Part shown: in pieces, positions 33,669 through 42,584 of the stretch
Layout of the letters: each line of letters starts with the position of its first letter
Numbering within the stretch: position 1 is the first letter of the stretch
Origin: Planctomycetaceae bacterium
GTDB taxonomy: Bacteria; Planctomycetota; Phycisphaerae; Phycisphaerales; SM1A02
DNA length: 64,000 nt
Assembly: GCA_947492385.1 (NCBI GenBank)
Contig: CANLMX010000006.1
Location: forward strand, 16,688 to 80,687
Direction of reading: 5' to 3'
Program-made: the position numbers and the translations under genes
The notes under the pieces: model-generated
Databases searched by the model: none
What the model saw: only the letters and a program-made list of their open reading frames with translations
Told to the model about the DNA's origin: nothing

Positions 33669-33995
33669 ATGGAGCCGGGAGCACCCGCATCCCCCGCCAT
33701 CGACGCACGCCGACGGCGCATGGCGCTCGCCCTGATGGCGGGGGTCGCGCTTTCGCTGCGTGCGTGGGCGCACCCGGACGATCCCGGTTCCCCACCCCCG
33801 GAACTCCCGCCCTCCGATTGCCCGGCCGACCTCAATGGCGACGGGTTCGTCAGCGGCTACGACCTGGGCTACCTGCTGTCGGAATGGGGAGATCCCGCCC
33901 CTGCCCTCGGCGGAGACATCAACCGGGACGGCGTCATCAACGGGATCGACATCGGCATCCTGCTCGGCGCGTGGGGCGACTGCCCCGGCGACTGA
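33669..33995 (+). CDS. Small exported protein made only of a dockerin-like module
   Basis: The 108-residue product has an Arg-rich N-terminus (DARRRRMALALMAGVALSLR, possibly a Sec or Tat leader ending in AWA). After a short Pro-rich linker come two dockerin-like repeats: the CPADLNGDGFVSGYDLGYLL block ending EWG, and DINRDGVINGIDIGILLGAW ending GDC. Nothing else is present. The same double module forms the C-terminus of larger proteins at 12744-13931 and 39214-40938. Here it may be a free docking unit, a competitor, or the remnant of a larger protein. It faces away from the lipoprotein operon. Confidence 0.72.
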   Translation: MEPGAPASPAIDARRRRMALALMAGVALSLRAWAHPDDPGSPPPELPPSDCPADLNGDGFVSGYDLGYLLSEWGDPAPALGGDINRDGVINGIDIGILLGAWGDCPGD

Positions 33996-34010
33996 TCCGC
34001 AGGCGCCGAA

Positions 34011-34793
34011 TCACTTCTTCGGCGTGAACTTCCGCTTCTTCTTCGGGTCTGAGGCGACGCCCGCCGCTTCCTCGGCCGCCTTCTGAGCTGCCAGGCGGCG
34101 TTCTTCGGCCGCCTGCTCCTCCGCAGCCCGGATCTCCTCCGCATTCACCTTCTTGTTGAGTTCGTCGGAGAGGCGCGCGTGCGATGCGACCGCGGGGATG
34201 GTGCCCATCACGAACGGCTTGACGGCTTCATCGGTGCAATGCTCGTACTGCCAGCGGAAGAGCGACTGAAGGGTCGCGTGCCGCTCGGACATGAGCGTCG
34301 CATAGGCCTTGTCGAAGGCCTCGCCCTGCAGCGTCGAAAGGCGCGCGACGGCCTCGTCGTCGGCCTGCGTCGTTCCCGACGGCACCTTCCCGCCGCGCCC
34401 TTCGGCCAGCCGTCCCATGATGACCAGGACCGCCGTGTCGTTCGCGCGGATGCGTTTGCCGAGGTCCTTCACCGCGTCGGAGGCTCCGCGCTCCATCGCC
34501 AGCTGGCCCATCGCGACGTCGCCGTTGGCGGTCTCCGCGACCTCGCGCAGGAAGGCGTCGATCGTCCGCTCGGACGGATCCGCTGGGGCCTCGGCGGCCG
34601 CGGCCTCTGCGCCGGGTGCGGGCTCGGGGGCCGAGGGCTCGTCTTCCCCTTCCTTGCTCGAGGGTGCGGCCGGAACCGGCGCGGCGGCACCAGCGGGGCG
34701 CGCCGCAGGCGGCTTCTTTGCGGCGGGGGCCTGGGCCAGGCATGCCGCGCATGCGGCAAGCACGGTGGGAACGATGAGGAGGTGGAGTCGCAT
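34011..34793 (-). CDS. DUF4142 family periplasmic protein
   Basis: The 260-residue product has a signal peptide (MRLHLLIVPTVLAACAACLA) and a Pro/Ala/Glu-rich linker. A four-helix DUF4142 domain follows at residues 75-205 (FLREVAETANGDVAMGQLAM and onward, with LMSERHATLQSLFRWQYEH). The C-terminal 55 residues form a charged coil (EEIRAAEEQAAEERRLAAQK) ending in Lys/Arg. DUF4142 has a ferritin-like fold but no confirmed enzymatic role. It is the last gene after the TonB-dependent receptor, 14 bases downstream, so it may belong to that uptake system. Confidence 0.8.
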   Translation of the reverse strand: MRLHLLIVPTVLAACAACLAQAPAAKKPPAARPAGAAAPVPAAPSSKEGEDEPSAPEPAPGAEAAAAEAPADPSERTIDAFLREVAETANGDVAMGQLAMERGASDAVKDLGKRIRANDTAVLVIMGRLAEGRGGKVPSGTTQADDEAVARLSTLQGEAFDKAYATLMSERHATLQSLFRWQYEHCTDEAVKPFVMGTIPAVASHARLSDELNKKVNAEEIRAAEEQAAEERRLAAQKAAEEAAGVASDPKKKRKFTPKK

Positions 34794-34807
34794 GGGTCCC
34801 TCGCGGG

Positions 34808-37800
34808 TCAGAAGAAGAGCGTGTAGCTGAGCGCGAACGTGAAGTCCACGCCGGTGGTGTAGGTCGAGTTCAGCCCGTCGTTGCCGTCGAACGAGCGGTA
34901 CTGCGTCTGTCGGTCGGGGTTGGTCAGGTTCTTGGCGGCGAAGTTGAAGCGCAGGCCCTGGATGATCTCTTGCGACGCCGTGAAGTTCACTGTTCCGTAC
35001 CCGATCTGGTAGAGGTCGGGGACGAGCGCGGTGCCGGTCGGCTGGGCACTGATCGACGCAGCGCTGATGAGCGAGTCGCCCTGCAGGTTGTAGAAGATGC
35101 CGAGCTGCGTGCCGGTCGGTCGGAAGTCGTAGGTGACGTTGGTGTTGAAGAGGTAGTTCGGCGTCGCGGTCATCGGGATGCTGCTCCCTCCGCCGAAGGG
35201 CGCCAGCTCCGCGGCCTGGTCGGCCGGCAGCGTCACAGAGGACTCCATGTACGTGAAGTTGAAGCCGCACGCCAGGCCCTCGAACGCCTCGCCCAGGATC
35301 GGGTCAAGCGTCACCCTCGACTCGAGTTCCACGCCCAGGAGGCTGGCCGTGTCGTAGTTCAGTGCCGTGGTGTACGAGAAGCCCGACGTGAACTGCTGCT
35401 GGTACTGGATGGGCCTGCTGATGGTCTTGTAGAAGAGCGACGCCGAGATCAGCCAGTCGGTGTTCGGCGTCCAGTCGATGCGCGCGTCATAGTTGTTGAT
35501 CGAGCTCATCTCGAGCGCCGGGTTCCCGATGAACACGGGGCCGCCGATGTACTGGTACTGCAGCACCGGCACCAGCTCGAAGAAGTTCGGGCGCGCAAGG
35601 GTTTCCGCGTAGGAGCCGCGGAGCACCAGCTGGTCGGTGATGTTCCAGTTGAGCCCCACCATGGGCAGGAACAGGTTCTCGGTGAACCCTGCGTTGACCG
35701 CGGGATTGATCTGGCCGGTGGCTGGATCCTTCACCGAGATGTAGCCCGCGGCGGGGTCGAGCGGATTGATCCACACCGCCTGGTCGTCGGGGATGACCGA
35801 CGTGCTCATCTCGGTGCCTTCGTACCGCAGGCCGGTGACGAGGTTCATGGTCTCGTTGAACGGGAGGTCGATCATGCCGTACCCGGCGGTGATCGACTGA
35901 CTGCCGTTGTACGAGATGTCGAACTGCGACTGGTTGATCGGGTGCACCTGCGACGGGAACACGGCGCTCCACGGCTCGGTGAACGGCACCGGCGTCACCG
36001 GCGGGTCCTGGTACTGCGAATTCGGGTCGCCGTTGTTCTGCCACGTGTCCTGCCGGTACGAGCGCGAGACGCTGTCGACGAAGGCGCCGAACTTCAGGTA
36101 GCCCTCGCGGTCGTTCCACTGCAGGAACGGCAGCTTGCCGTTGAAAGCGAACTGCGTGCTGTCCTCGATGGTCTGGTAGAAGATGTGCTGCACCCAGCCG
36201 ACGTTCGTGTCCTGCGCCGGCGGGTACGCCGTCCATCGCGACGGATCGGTGAAGACGAACGGCGGGAAGACGATCTCCTGCGTGGCCTGCCACTTGGCAG
36301 AGAACTGCGTCTGGTCGGGCTGCTCTTCCTCGGCGCGGCTCAGGGAGAGCCGCCAGTCGACCGTCGGGGCCCCGAGGCCGATCGGCGACGGGATCTCGTC
36401 GTCCTCGCCGGGGCCGAGGAAGCCGAGCGTGTGCTCGCCGTTCAGGATGAACGCCTGCGTGCTGACTTGGCTGTAGTCGAGCGTCTCGAGCCGGTTGTAG
36501 GGGGCCTCGTTCGGGCGGTCGACGCCCGGGCTGGTGGGGTCGTTCGGGTCGTAGCCCGGGAAGAAGAACTGCTTGCCGCGCGTGTCGATCAGCCGCACGG
36601 CCTGGTCCTCGGACAGCAGCGTGTAGATGAACTTACCGCCGACCTTGTGCTCCTCGGTCTCGATGCCGGCGGAACCCATGCCGCCCCACTGGATCGACTG
36701 CGTGCCCTGCGTGACGTCGAAGAGTTCGGTGGTGAAGTCGCCGACGCCGAGCTGCTCGGGCGAGAGCGCCGCGCCGGGCGCGGTCTGCACCAGCGAGTTG
36801 AGCTGGCCGTTGTCGAAGAACGACGCGCCCTGGTCGTAGAAGAAGTTGCCGAAGGCGCCGATCTTGACGCCGTCGTCGACCTCCCACGAATCGCCGCCGG
36901 CGGCGGACCACTTGTAGATCAGCGGTGCATCCCCGGTCGTGGTCCCGGTCGGGTTGGGCCACGACTGGCCCGCCAGGTCGGGCCTCAGCTTCTGCGTGTC
37001 GTTCTGGCCCCAGAATCCGAGGCCGCCGCCCGGGTACGTGAGGAACTCGCCGTTCTTCACCTGCGAGTTGAAGCCCATCTGGTACCGCAGCTGCAGCACC
37101 GCCTCGTCGGGGATGTCCTTCAGGACGACGTTGACCGCGCCGCCCGACGCCTCGCCCTGCTGGTCGGGGGTGAAGCTCTTGCTCACCTCGATGCGCTCGA
37201 TCACCGCCGTCGGGAACTGGTCGAGCTGGACGGCGCGCTTGTCCGGTACCGAGACCGGAAGGCGGACGCTGTCGAGGAGCACGCTCACGTAGCGGTCGGG
37301 AAGGCCGCGCACGACGGCGTACTTGCCGTCCTGCAGCGAGGCTCCCGGTACGAGAAGCAGTGCCGCGGCGGCATCGGATGCGCCCGAGCGCGAGATCGTC
37401 TCGACGCCCAGCACGTCCAGCAGCTGCGGGCTGTCCAGGCGGATCGAGAAGTCCAGCGGCAGCGTCACCACCACCGGCTCGAGGTCGGGCAGCGGCATCA
37501 CGGCCTGCGTGTCGACCACCTCGGGGCCCAGTTCCATGTCCTGGACCACGAACTCTTCCATGTCCTCGAACTCGCCGGCCATCTGGACGTCGGCCTCGAC
37601 GAGGCGGCCGCCGGTGATGGTGACGTTCGGCCGCACTTCGCGGACGTACCCCGACTTCGTGATGATGAGCGTGTAGGTGCCGTCCGGGACGTTGGGGATC
37701 AGGAACGATCCGTTGGCCGAGGTCGAGACGCGCGTCTTGGTGCCCAGGATGTTGACCGTGGCGATCTCGATCGGAGAGCCGAACTCCTTGTCGGTCACCG

Positions 37801-37900
37801 TGCCGCGGATGGCACCCGACGCCGGCGCCTGCGCCCGCGCGAGGGGCGCGACTGCGAGGCACAGGATGGCTGGAACCGCGCGGACCGCGTGATTCACCAC
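34808..37900 (-). CDS. TonB-dependent outer-membrane receptor with N-terminal carboxypeptidase-regulatory-like domain
   Basis: The 1030-residue protein has a signal peptide, then a beta-sandwich domain (SGAIRGTVTDKEFGSPIEIA, about residues 27-110). The plug domain follows (GASDAAAALLLVPGASLQDG, YAVVRGLPDRYVSVLLDSVR, IERIEVSKSFTPDQQGEASG). The remainder reads as an alternating amphipathic beta-barrel and ends in the outer-membrane signal DFTFALSYTLFF, with terminal Phe. It should bind a bulky nutrient and import it with energy from TonB. Two start options (GTG 37900 and GTG 37897) overlap the upstream stop. It is encoded in the same gene run as the TonB-ExbB-ExbD set, so they probably work together. 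The substrate is unknown. Confidence 0.93.
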   Translation of the reverse strand: MVNHAVRAVPAILCLAVAPLARAQAPASGAIRGTVTDKEFGSPIEIATVNILGTKTRVSTSANGSFLIPNVPDGTYTLIITKSGYVREVRPNVTITGGRLVEADVQMAGEFEDMEEFVVQDMELGPEVVDTQAVMPLPDLEPVVVTLPLDFSIRLDSPQLLDVLGVETISRSGASDAAAALLLVPGASLQDGKYAVVRGLPDRYVSVLLDSVRLPVSVPDKRAVQLDQFPTAVIERIEVSKSFTPDQQGEASGGAVNVVLKDIPDEAVLQLRYQMGFNSQVKNGEFLTYPGGGLGFWGQNDTQKLRPDLAGQSWPNPTGTTTGDAPLIYKWSAAGGDSWEVDDGVKIGAFGNFFYDQGASFFDNGQLNSLVQTAPGAALSPEQLGVGDFTTELFDVTQGTQSIQWGGMGSAGIETEEHKVGGKFIYTLLSEDQAVRLIDTRGKQFFFPGYDPNDPTSPGVDRPNEAPYNRLETLDYSQVSTQAFILNGEHTLGFLGPGEDDEIPSPIGLGAPTVDWRLSLSRAEEEQPDQTQFSAKWQATQEIVFPPFVFTDPSRWTAYPPAQDTNVGWVQHIFYQTIEDSTQFAFNGKLPFLQWNDREGYLKFGAFVDSVSRSYRQDTWQNNGDPNSQYQDPPVTPVPFTEPWSAVFPSQVHPINQSQFDISYNGSQSITAGYGMIDLPFNETMNLVTGLRYEGTEMSTSVIPDDQAVWINPLDPAAGYISVKDPATGQINPAVNAGFTENLFLPMVGLNWNITDQLVLRGSYAETLARPNFFELVPVLQYQYIGGPVFIGNPALEMSSINNYDARIDWTPNTDWLISASLFYKTISRPIQYQQQFTSGFSYTTALNYDTASLLGVELESRVTLDPILGEAFEGLACGFNFTYMESSVTLPADQAAELAPFGGGSSIPMTATPNYLFNTNVTYDFRPTGTQLGIFYNLQGDSLISAASISAQPTGTALVPDLYQIGYGTVNFTASQEIIQGLRFNFAAKNLTNPDRQTQYRSFDGNDGLNSTYTTGVDFTFALSYTLFF

Positions 37901-39126
37901 GGCTCCCCGAGCTGCTTGCGCACCGCATCGATCTTCTGCGCGGTCAGTGGGTCAGGGACGACCCCCGCGACGGCCATGGCGACGCACGTGGCAGTGAGGT
38001 CCTCCGCGCGCGGACGGCCGTTGGGGTTGATCAAGCCCGCATCGAGCGCATCCCGGAAGGACTGCCGCGCCATGATCTGGTCCCCTGCCTTCGCCCACGC
38101 GCTGCCGATCGCCCGAAGGCTCCGCGCGAGGCGAGTGGTCATGATTTCACCGCGGCGACGGTCGAACTGCTCGCGAAGCCGGCGGAGTTCCTCCGCTGCA
38201 CCGGCGCGGTCCCCTGCGGCGATCCGGGCCTCGACGACCATGGCGCCGATGGGGGCCTCGTCCTCCGGGAGGAGTTCCGCCGCCTTGAAGAGGTCGACCG
38301 CAGACTTGAGCCTGGTGGATGCGTCCGACGCCAGGCCGAGTTCGCGCAGCACGCCGGAAAGCTTGACGTTCGCATCGATCCGCAGGTCCACGGGAAGTCC
38401 TGCAATCGCGCCGTCGAGCGCCGCGAGCGCGCGCGTCCGCAACGGTTCGTCCTTCGCCCACCGCTTCAGGAGCGCGGTCCATCCTTCGACCGCGGAACGG
38501 ACCATGTCGAGGTCCCTGGTCGCGATCGCTGCATCGAGTGCATCGGCCTCGGCAGGCAAGTCCGCCGACGCGAGCGTCGGGATGACTGCGGCACGGATGC
38601 GCGGCATGTCGCTTGGCACCACCAAGGGCAGCAGTTCGGCAGCCATCGCTGGCTCGCCGGCGCGCTCGAATGCGACCGCCGTCTCGAAAGCGACCCGCTC
38701 GCGCGACCAGTGCGATTCCTGCGGCATCGCGGCCTTCGCCCGCTTGGCGAGGTCAACGGCGTCCTCGCGCCTGCCCTCTCCGGCCGCACGCTGGGCGGCG
38801 CGCGCGTAGATCTCCGCGCGCCGCCAGTCGAGCACCTCGCGTGCCATTTCGACCGCGCGCCGTTCCATCCCGAGTTCCAGTGCTGCGAGCGCAACCTCTT
38901 CCTGGGTGCGGGCACGTGGTCGGGCGTGGGGTCCGCCCGGCATCGCGCATGCCACTTCGAATGCCTGCTCCACGAGGGCCTGCGACTGCGCGCGAGAGGC
39001 CGTCGTGGCTGCAGCCGGGGTCTGGCCGTTGCCACCGCGCGGCGCGCTGCATCCCTCAAACCACAACGTCCCGGCCGCGATCGCGGCCAGGACGGCTCGT
39101 GAAACCTTGACTTCCAAGTCCTGCAA
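37894..39126 (-). CDS. Helical-repeat (TPR-like) lipoprotein coupled to the TonB receptor
   Basis: The 410-residue product has an N-terminal signal followed by a possible lipobox Cys (FEGCSAPRGG, residue 26). The rest is Ala-rich helical, with TPR-like helix pairs (LAALELGMERRAVEMAREVL, AIGSAWAKAGDQIMARQSFR). Its stop overlaps the receptor start, which indicates tight coupling. Partner proteins of this kind often sit on the periplasmic face and assist receptor complexes. No catalytic motif is seen. Alternative: a general envelope TPR protein. Confidence 0.7.
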   Translation of the reverse strand: MQDLEVKVSRAVLAAIAAGTLWFEGCSAPRGGNGQTPAAATTASRAQSQALVEQAFEVACAMPGGPHARPRARTQEEVALAALELGMERRAVEMAREVLDWRRAEIYARAAQRAAGEGRREDAVDLAKRAKAAMPQESHWSRERVAFETAVAFERAGEPAMAAELLPLVVPSDMPRIRAAVIPTLASADLPAEADALDAAIATRDLDMVRSAVEGWTALLKRWAKDEPLRTRALAALDGAIAGLPVDLRIDANVKLSGVLRELGLASDASTRLKSAVDLFKAAELLPEDEAPIGAMVVEARIAAGDRAGAAEELRRLREQFDRRRGEIMTTRLARSLRAIGSAWAKAGDQIMARQSFRDALDAGLINPNGRPRAEDLTATCVAMAVAGVVPDPLTAQKIDAVRKQLGEPW

Positions 39127-39148
39127 GGGTCCCTTTCGCCAGATGCTA

Positions 39149-39185
39149 GGCGCCTGGCGGCCGAATGTCCCGGCCGCCAGGCGCC
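39149..39185 (-). terminator. 15-bp perfect hairpin between surface protein and TPR lipoprotein
   Basis: GGCGCCTGGCGGCCG and its exact complement enclose a 7-base loop (AATGTCC). It lies after the stop of the beta-helix gene (39214) and before the start of the next gene (39126). No U-run follows. It may reduce readthrough so that the abundant surface protein and the receptor are made at different levels. Confidence 0.6.
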
Positions 39186-39213
39186 CAATGCAATCAGAAG
39201 CGTTCAGTGAAAC

Positions 39214-40938
39214 TCAGCCGCACGAACCCCAGGCGCCGAGGAGGATGCCCAGGTCCTGACCGTCGACCGAGGCGTCGCCGTTCAGGTTGCCCGCGCCCGT
39301 GCCGCCCCAGTTGCCGAGCAGGACGCCCAGGTCCTGGCCGTCAACCGAGCCGTCGCTGGTGAGATCAGCCGGGCAGTTCGACTCGACGGTGCAGCCGTTC
39401 GGGGGAACGACGCTGTAGCCGTACGCGTGAGCCGCCGTCCAACCGCACATCCAGTTCTCCGTGGGGCTGAAGGCACCACGGAAGGTGACCGGCGTGAAGA
39501 ACCCGTTGTTCGGGGCCTGGGTCACGCTGGTCGCCGCCGCACCCGCCGCGCGGGGGTCGAGCGCGGTGACCGGGGCGATCGTGCCGCCCGTGAGGATCTG
39601 CGGCGAGCCGCGCGTGATCGACACGATCGGCAGCGCCGCGGGCTCCTGGACGTTGTTGTTCGCCGCTGCGAACACACCACGGGTGTTGGCTTCGGTGTAG
39701 GCCGCAGCGTTCGAGTTGCCGTAGAACACCGTATCGGTGATCTGGTTCAGCTTGCCGGCGGACTGGGCCGAGTAGAAGCTGGCGTTCGACGCAGTGCTTC
39801 CCGACCCCGCATTCACGGTGGGATACACGTTGTAGTCCGTGGTCCAGGTGGCCGCGAAGGTGTGGGTTCCGTTGTGGCCGTAGCCGGTCTGGCCGTCGGT
39901 GGCCTCGCCGTCGGTGTTGTCGTTGCGGACCACGGCCTCACCGGCGTTCATGATGATGCTGTTGTTCACCTGCATGCGCGCGTTGTCGCGGTACTTCAGC
40001 GCGCGCTTGCCGCTGAGCGGCTGGCCGATCAGCGTCATGTTGTAGAGGTTGACCGTGGTCACCGGCTGCGCGTCGGACTTCGCGGCGCCGTCGATCTCGA
40101 TCATCGAGTCGCACACGCCCGAGCCCGAGGCGGCGTTCAGGGAGTATCCCTGGACGATGAGGCCGAACTGCGCGCGGCCGCGCCAACCGTGGTCGAGGTC
40201 GAACGAGTCGTCACCGATGTTCCAGATGCTGAAGTACTTGAGGTCGACCTTGCCGCCCCAGATCTCGATGCCGTCATCGACGTTGTTCATGATCTCGACG
40301 TGGTCGATCTCGGTGCCCTGGCCGACGCCGCCGAGCGAGATGCCGTTGAGCTCGGTGCCGAGGCCCACCACCTTGCCGCCGTAGCGGAACGAGGCGTAGC
40401 GCAGGGTGCCGCTGTCGTCCTGATCGTTGCCGCCGCCGTAGCGGACGCGCGTGTCGTTGGCGTCGGCCGCGACCAGGCCTTCCATGTTCGCGAAGTTGGC
40501 CGCGTTCGGCGTGGCCGTGTTGCCAGCCGGGGCGCCGTTGCCGTACTTGCCGATGTAGCCGTTGCCCATGATCGTCAGGTTGCCCCACTCGTTGGCAGCA
40601 GCACGCCACGAACCCTGCGGGTTCGCGACGGTCCACGTTGCGCGGTCAGCGGCCGACGTGAAGATGATGGGCTCGGAGGCGCTGCCGTCAGCCACGATGC
40701 GGCCGTCGCGACCGACCGCGAGCGAACCGCCCGCTTCGCTGGCGATCACGGTGCCGGCCTCGATGGTGAGGGTGGCGCCGGGCTTGACGAAGACCTGGCC
40801 CGAGAGCTTGTAGACGTTGTTCTTCGTCCAAGTCTGCGAGGTGGTGATGTCGCCCGAGATGGTGATGTCGGCGGCAGTGGCGGTACCGGCGGCAAGGGCC
40901 GCGGTACCGAGGGCGAGAACGAACTTGCGAGTCTTCAT
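39214..40938 (-). CDS. Beta-helix surface protein with C-terminal dockerin-like module
   Basis: The 574-residue product has a signal peptide (MKTRKFVLALGTAALAAGTA). A repetitive Gly/Asn/Asp-rich body has the pattern of a right-handed parallel beta-helix, with rungs such as GNLTIMGNGYIGKY and GVGQGTEIDHVEIMNNVDDG. The C-terminus has two dockerin-like repeats: CPADLTSDGSVDGQDLGVLL then GNWG, and GNLNGDASVDGQDLGILL then GAWG. Similar beta-helix proteins are often paired with TonB-dependent receptors in other phyla and may capture the ligand at the surface. The gene has its own upstream region with a palindrome (41081-41095) and a hairpin terminator. Confidence 0.85.
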   Translation of the reverse strand: MKTRKFVLALGTAALAAGTATAADITISGDITTSQTWTKNNVYKLSGQVFVKPGATLTIEAGTVIASEAGGSLAVGRDGRIVADGSASEPIIFTSAADRATWTVANPQGSWRAAANEWGNLTIMGNGYIGKYGNGAPAGNTATPNAANFANMEGLVAADANDTRVRYGGGNDQDDSGTLRYASFRYGGKVVGLGTELNGISLGGVGQGTEIDHVEIMNNVDDGIEIWGGKVDLKYFSIWNIGDDSFDLDHGWRGRAQFGLIVQGYSLNAASGSGVCDSMIEIDGAAKSDAQPVTTVNLYNMTLIGQPLSGKRALKYRDNARMQVNNSIIMNAGEAVVRNDNTDGEATDGQTGYGHNGTHTFAATWTTDYNVYPTVNAGSGSTASNASFYSAQSAGKLNQITDTVFYGNSNAAAYTEANTRGVFAAANNNVQEPAALPIVSITRGSPQILTGGTIAPVTALDPRAAGAAATSVTQAPNNGFFTPVTFRGAFSPTENWMCGWTAAHAYGYSVVPPNGCTVESNCPADLTSDGSVDGQDLGVLLGNWGGTGAGNLNGDASVDGQDLGILLGAWGSCG

Positions 40939-41080
40939 GGATGCGTCTTTCGTGGGAAACGGTGCCTGTCGGAGTCAGTCAACGGGCCGAACGTCGGCCC
41001 CATGTCCACACAGACGCAAAGGATGCCCTTCGCGCTTTTCAACAAGGTGTTCGTTACGACAAAGGGGCGTTCATCTTGCG

Positions 41081-41095
41081 TGAACGTTTCGTTCA
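41081..41095. promoter_or_regulatory. Palindrome upstream of the beta-helix gene (operator candidate)
   Basis: TGAACG-TTT-CGTTCA is a perfect 6+6 inverted repeat 143 bases before the start at 40938. A related sequence (10 of 13 bases of 41084-41096) occurs at 46275-46287, upstream of the DUF3450 gene in the same orientation. Both could bind one regulator of the TonB system, or contain a GAAC-type sigma-factor element. Confidence 0.4.
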
Positions 41096-41110
41096 GCACC
41101 ATAAGTCATT

Positions 41111-42532
41111 TCAGCGCTTGGACTTGGATGCGCGCTCGACTTGCTCCAAGTACCGCGCGACGTCCTCGCGCGGACGGATCGATTGGGCGTCCCGCAGCAG
41201 CGGGAGCGCGTCGGCGAAGCGCCCCTGCGACACGTAGACCTGGGCGATCTTCACCTTGGCGGGCGCGGCGAACGCGTCAATCCGGGCCGCCCGCTCGTAG
41301 TACAGGATGGCCTGGTCCGGGCGCCCGCCCTTCGAGTGGTGCTGCGCGAGCAGCATCAGCGCCTCGCCATCAAGCGGGTCGAGCTCGATCACCTCCTCGA
41401 GCACCCGAGCCGTCTCGTCGTCCCCCGCCCCGGCGCTCATCGCGAAGCGCGCCTGGAGCTTCAGGCACTTGCGCTTGTCCGTGTCGGACATCGACGCGTC
41501 CCACTGCGAACGAACCTTCCCGAGGAGCGCCTTGGCCTGCTGCGATCCCCCCCGGGCGGCCAGCATCTCGGTGCAGCGGATCGCCCGCGCCGGCGGCTGC
41601 GCCGGGTCCTTGTCGATCGCGCGTGCGAAGGCGCCGAAGGCCATGTCGGGAAGCGACTCCGACAGGTAGATGTCGCCGAGCGTGTACAGGCTGTCGGTCG
41701 AGCTCTTGCCGATCGAGTCGAGCGCCTCGAGGTTGACCGCGGCCTTCGCCGGCTGCTTGAGCCCGAGGTAGGTGTGCGCCTGGAGCATCCAGAAGTCGGG
41801 CTTCTCCGGGAACGTCGCGATGAGGACGTCGAGGAGGCTCGCCGCGTCCTCGTACTTCCCCTGCTTGAACACGGACCGCGTGAGTCCCAGCCGCCACTCG
41901 ACATTCTCCGGCTGCAGGAGCAGCGCGTTGCGGTACGCCGCCTCGGCCGGCTGGTAGTCCTGCTTGCTGGAATGGCAGAACCCGAGCAGGCCGTACGAAT
42001 ATGCGTCCGCCCCGCCCAGTTCGATCATCTTGTTGAACGCGGCGATCGCATCGTCGATCTTGCTCTGGCGAACGCAGATGAGCCCGATGTTCCGGTAGGC
42101 GCGCCGGAAGCTCGGGAACTTCGAGGTCGCGGTCCGGTAGTTGGCCAGCGCGTCGTCGAGCCGCTCCTGCTGGAACTGGATCCCGCCCAGGGTGAGGTCG
42201 AGGATTGCGGAACCGTCGTTTCGGACCGAGTCGCGGAGCAGCGCCTCGGCCGCGGGCAGGTCGTTCGGCATGAGCTGCCGGACGAGTTCGAGCACCGCGA
42301 TCTCGTCGGGAGAGATCTTCGGCTCGAGCTCGGGATTGATCCCGTAGCCCGCCACGAACGACTTCTGGAAGCCAGGGTCGCCCCAGATCGCGTTCAGGTC
42401 GGGGGGCGAGACCTGCGTCGAGGGCGCTGGCGGCCCGCCGAGGTCGCCGGCGGCATGGGCGCCCGAGGCGATCGCGACGCATGCGGCGATGCCGGTGACG
42501 AGGGCTCGGAGGGCGGTGCGCGTGTTCTTCAT
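41111..42532 (-). CDS. Periplasmic tetratricopeptide-repeat protein of the TonB system
   Basis: The product of 473 residues starts at ATG 42532, where a signal peptide begins (MKNTRTALRALVTGIAACVA); an ATG five codons upstream is possible. The mature part has about eight TPR units, for example GGIQFQQERLDDALANYRTA, NALLLQPENVEWRLGLTRSV and AQHHSKGGRPDQAILYYERA. In gammaproteobacteria a TPR protein typically closes the DUF3450-TtpC-ExbB-ExbD-TonB operon, and this gene holds the same position here. It probably scaffolds the energy-transducing complex in the periplasm. Confidence 0.88.
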   Translation of the reverse strand: MKNTRTALRALVTGIAACVAIASGAHAAGDLGGPPAPSTQVSPPDLNAIWGDPGFQKSFVAGYGINPELEPKISPDEIAVLELVRQLMPNDLPAAEALLRDSVRNDGSAILDLTLGGIQFQQERLDDALANYRTATSKFPSFRRAYRNIGLICVRQSKIDDAIAAFNKMIELGGADAYSYGLLGFCHSSKQDYQPAEAAYRNALLLQPENVEWRLGLTRSVFKQGKYEDAASLLDVLIATFPEKPDFWMLQAHTYLGLKQPAKAAVNLEALDSIGKSSTDSLYTLGDIYLSESLPDMAFGAFARAIDKDPAQPPARAIRCTEMLAARGGSQQAKALLGKVRSQWDASMSDTDKRKCLKLQARFAMSAGAGDDETARVLEEVIELDPLDGEALMLLAQHHSKGGRPDQAILYYERAARIDAFAAPAKVKIAQVYVSQGRFADALPLLRDAQSIRPREDVARYLEQVERASKSKR

Positions 42533-42584
42533 GGCGTGGTCCGTCATGGTGGCGGGTCGTTCGTGGAGGGTTCCTGTGCGCGGG

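Noticed and set aside
34970..38809. A 1279-codon open frame on the plus strand opposite the TonB receptor and the TPR lipoprotein
   Set aside because: It is a mirror of real minus-strand genes: the sequence is low in hydrophobic domains, rich in Arg/His/Val/Glu and has no family pattern, while the minus strand encodes a clear receptor with plug, barrel and terminal Phe.
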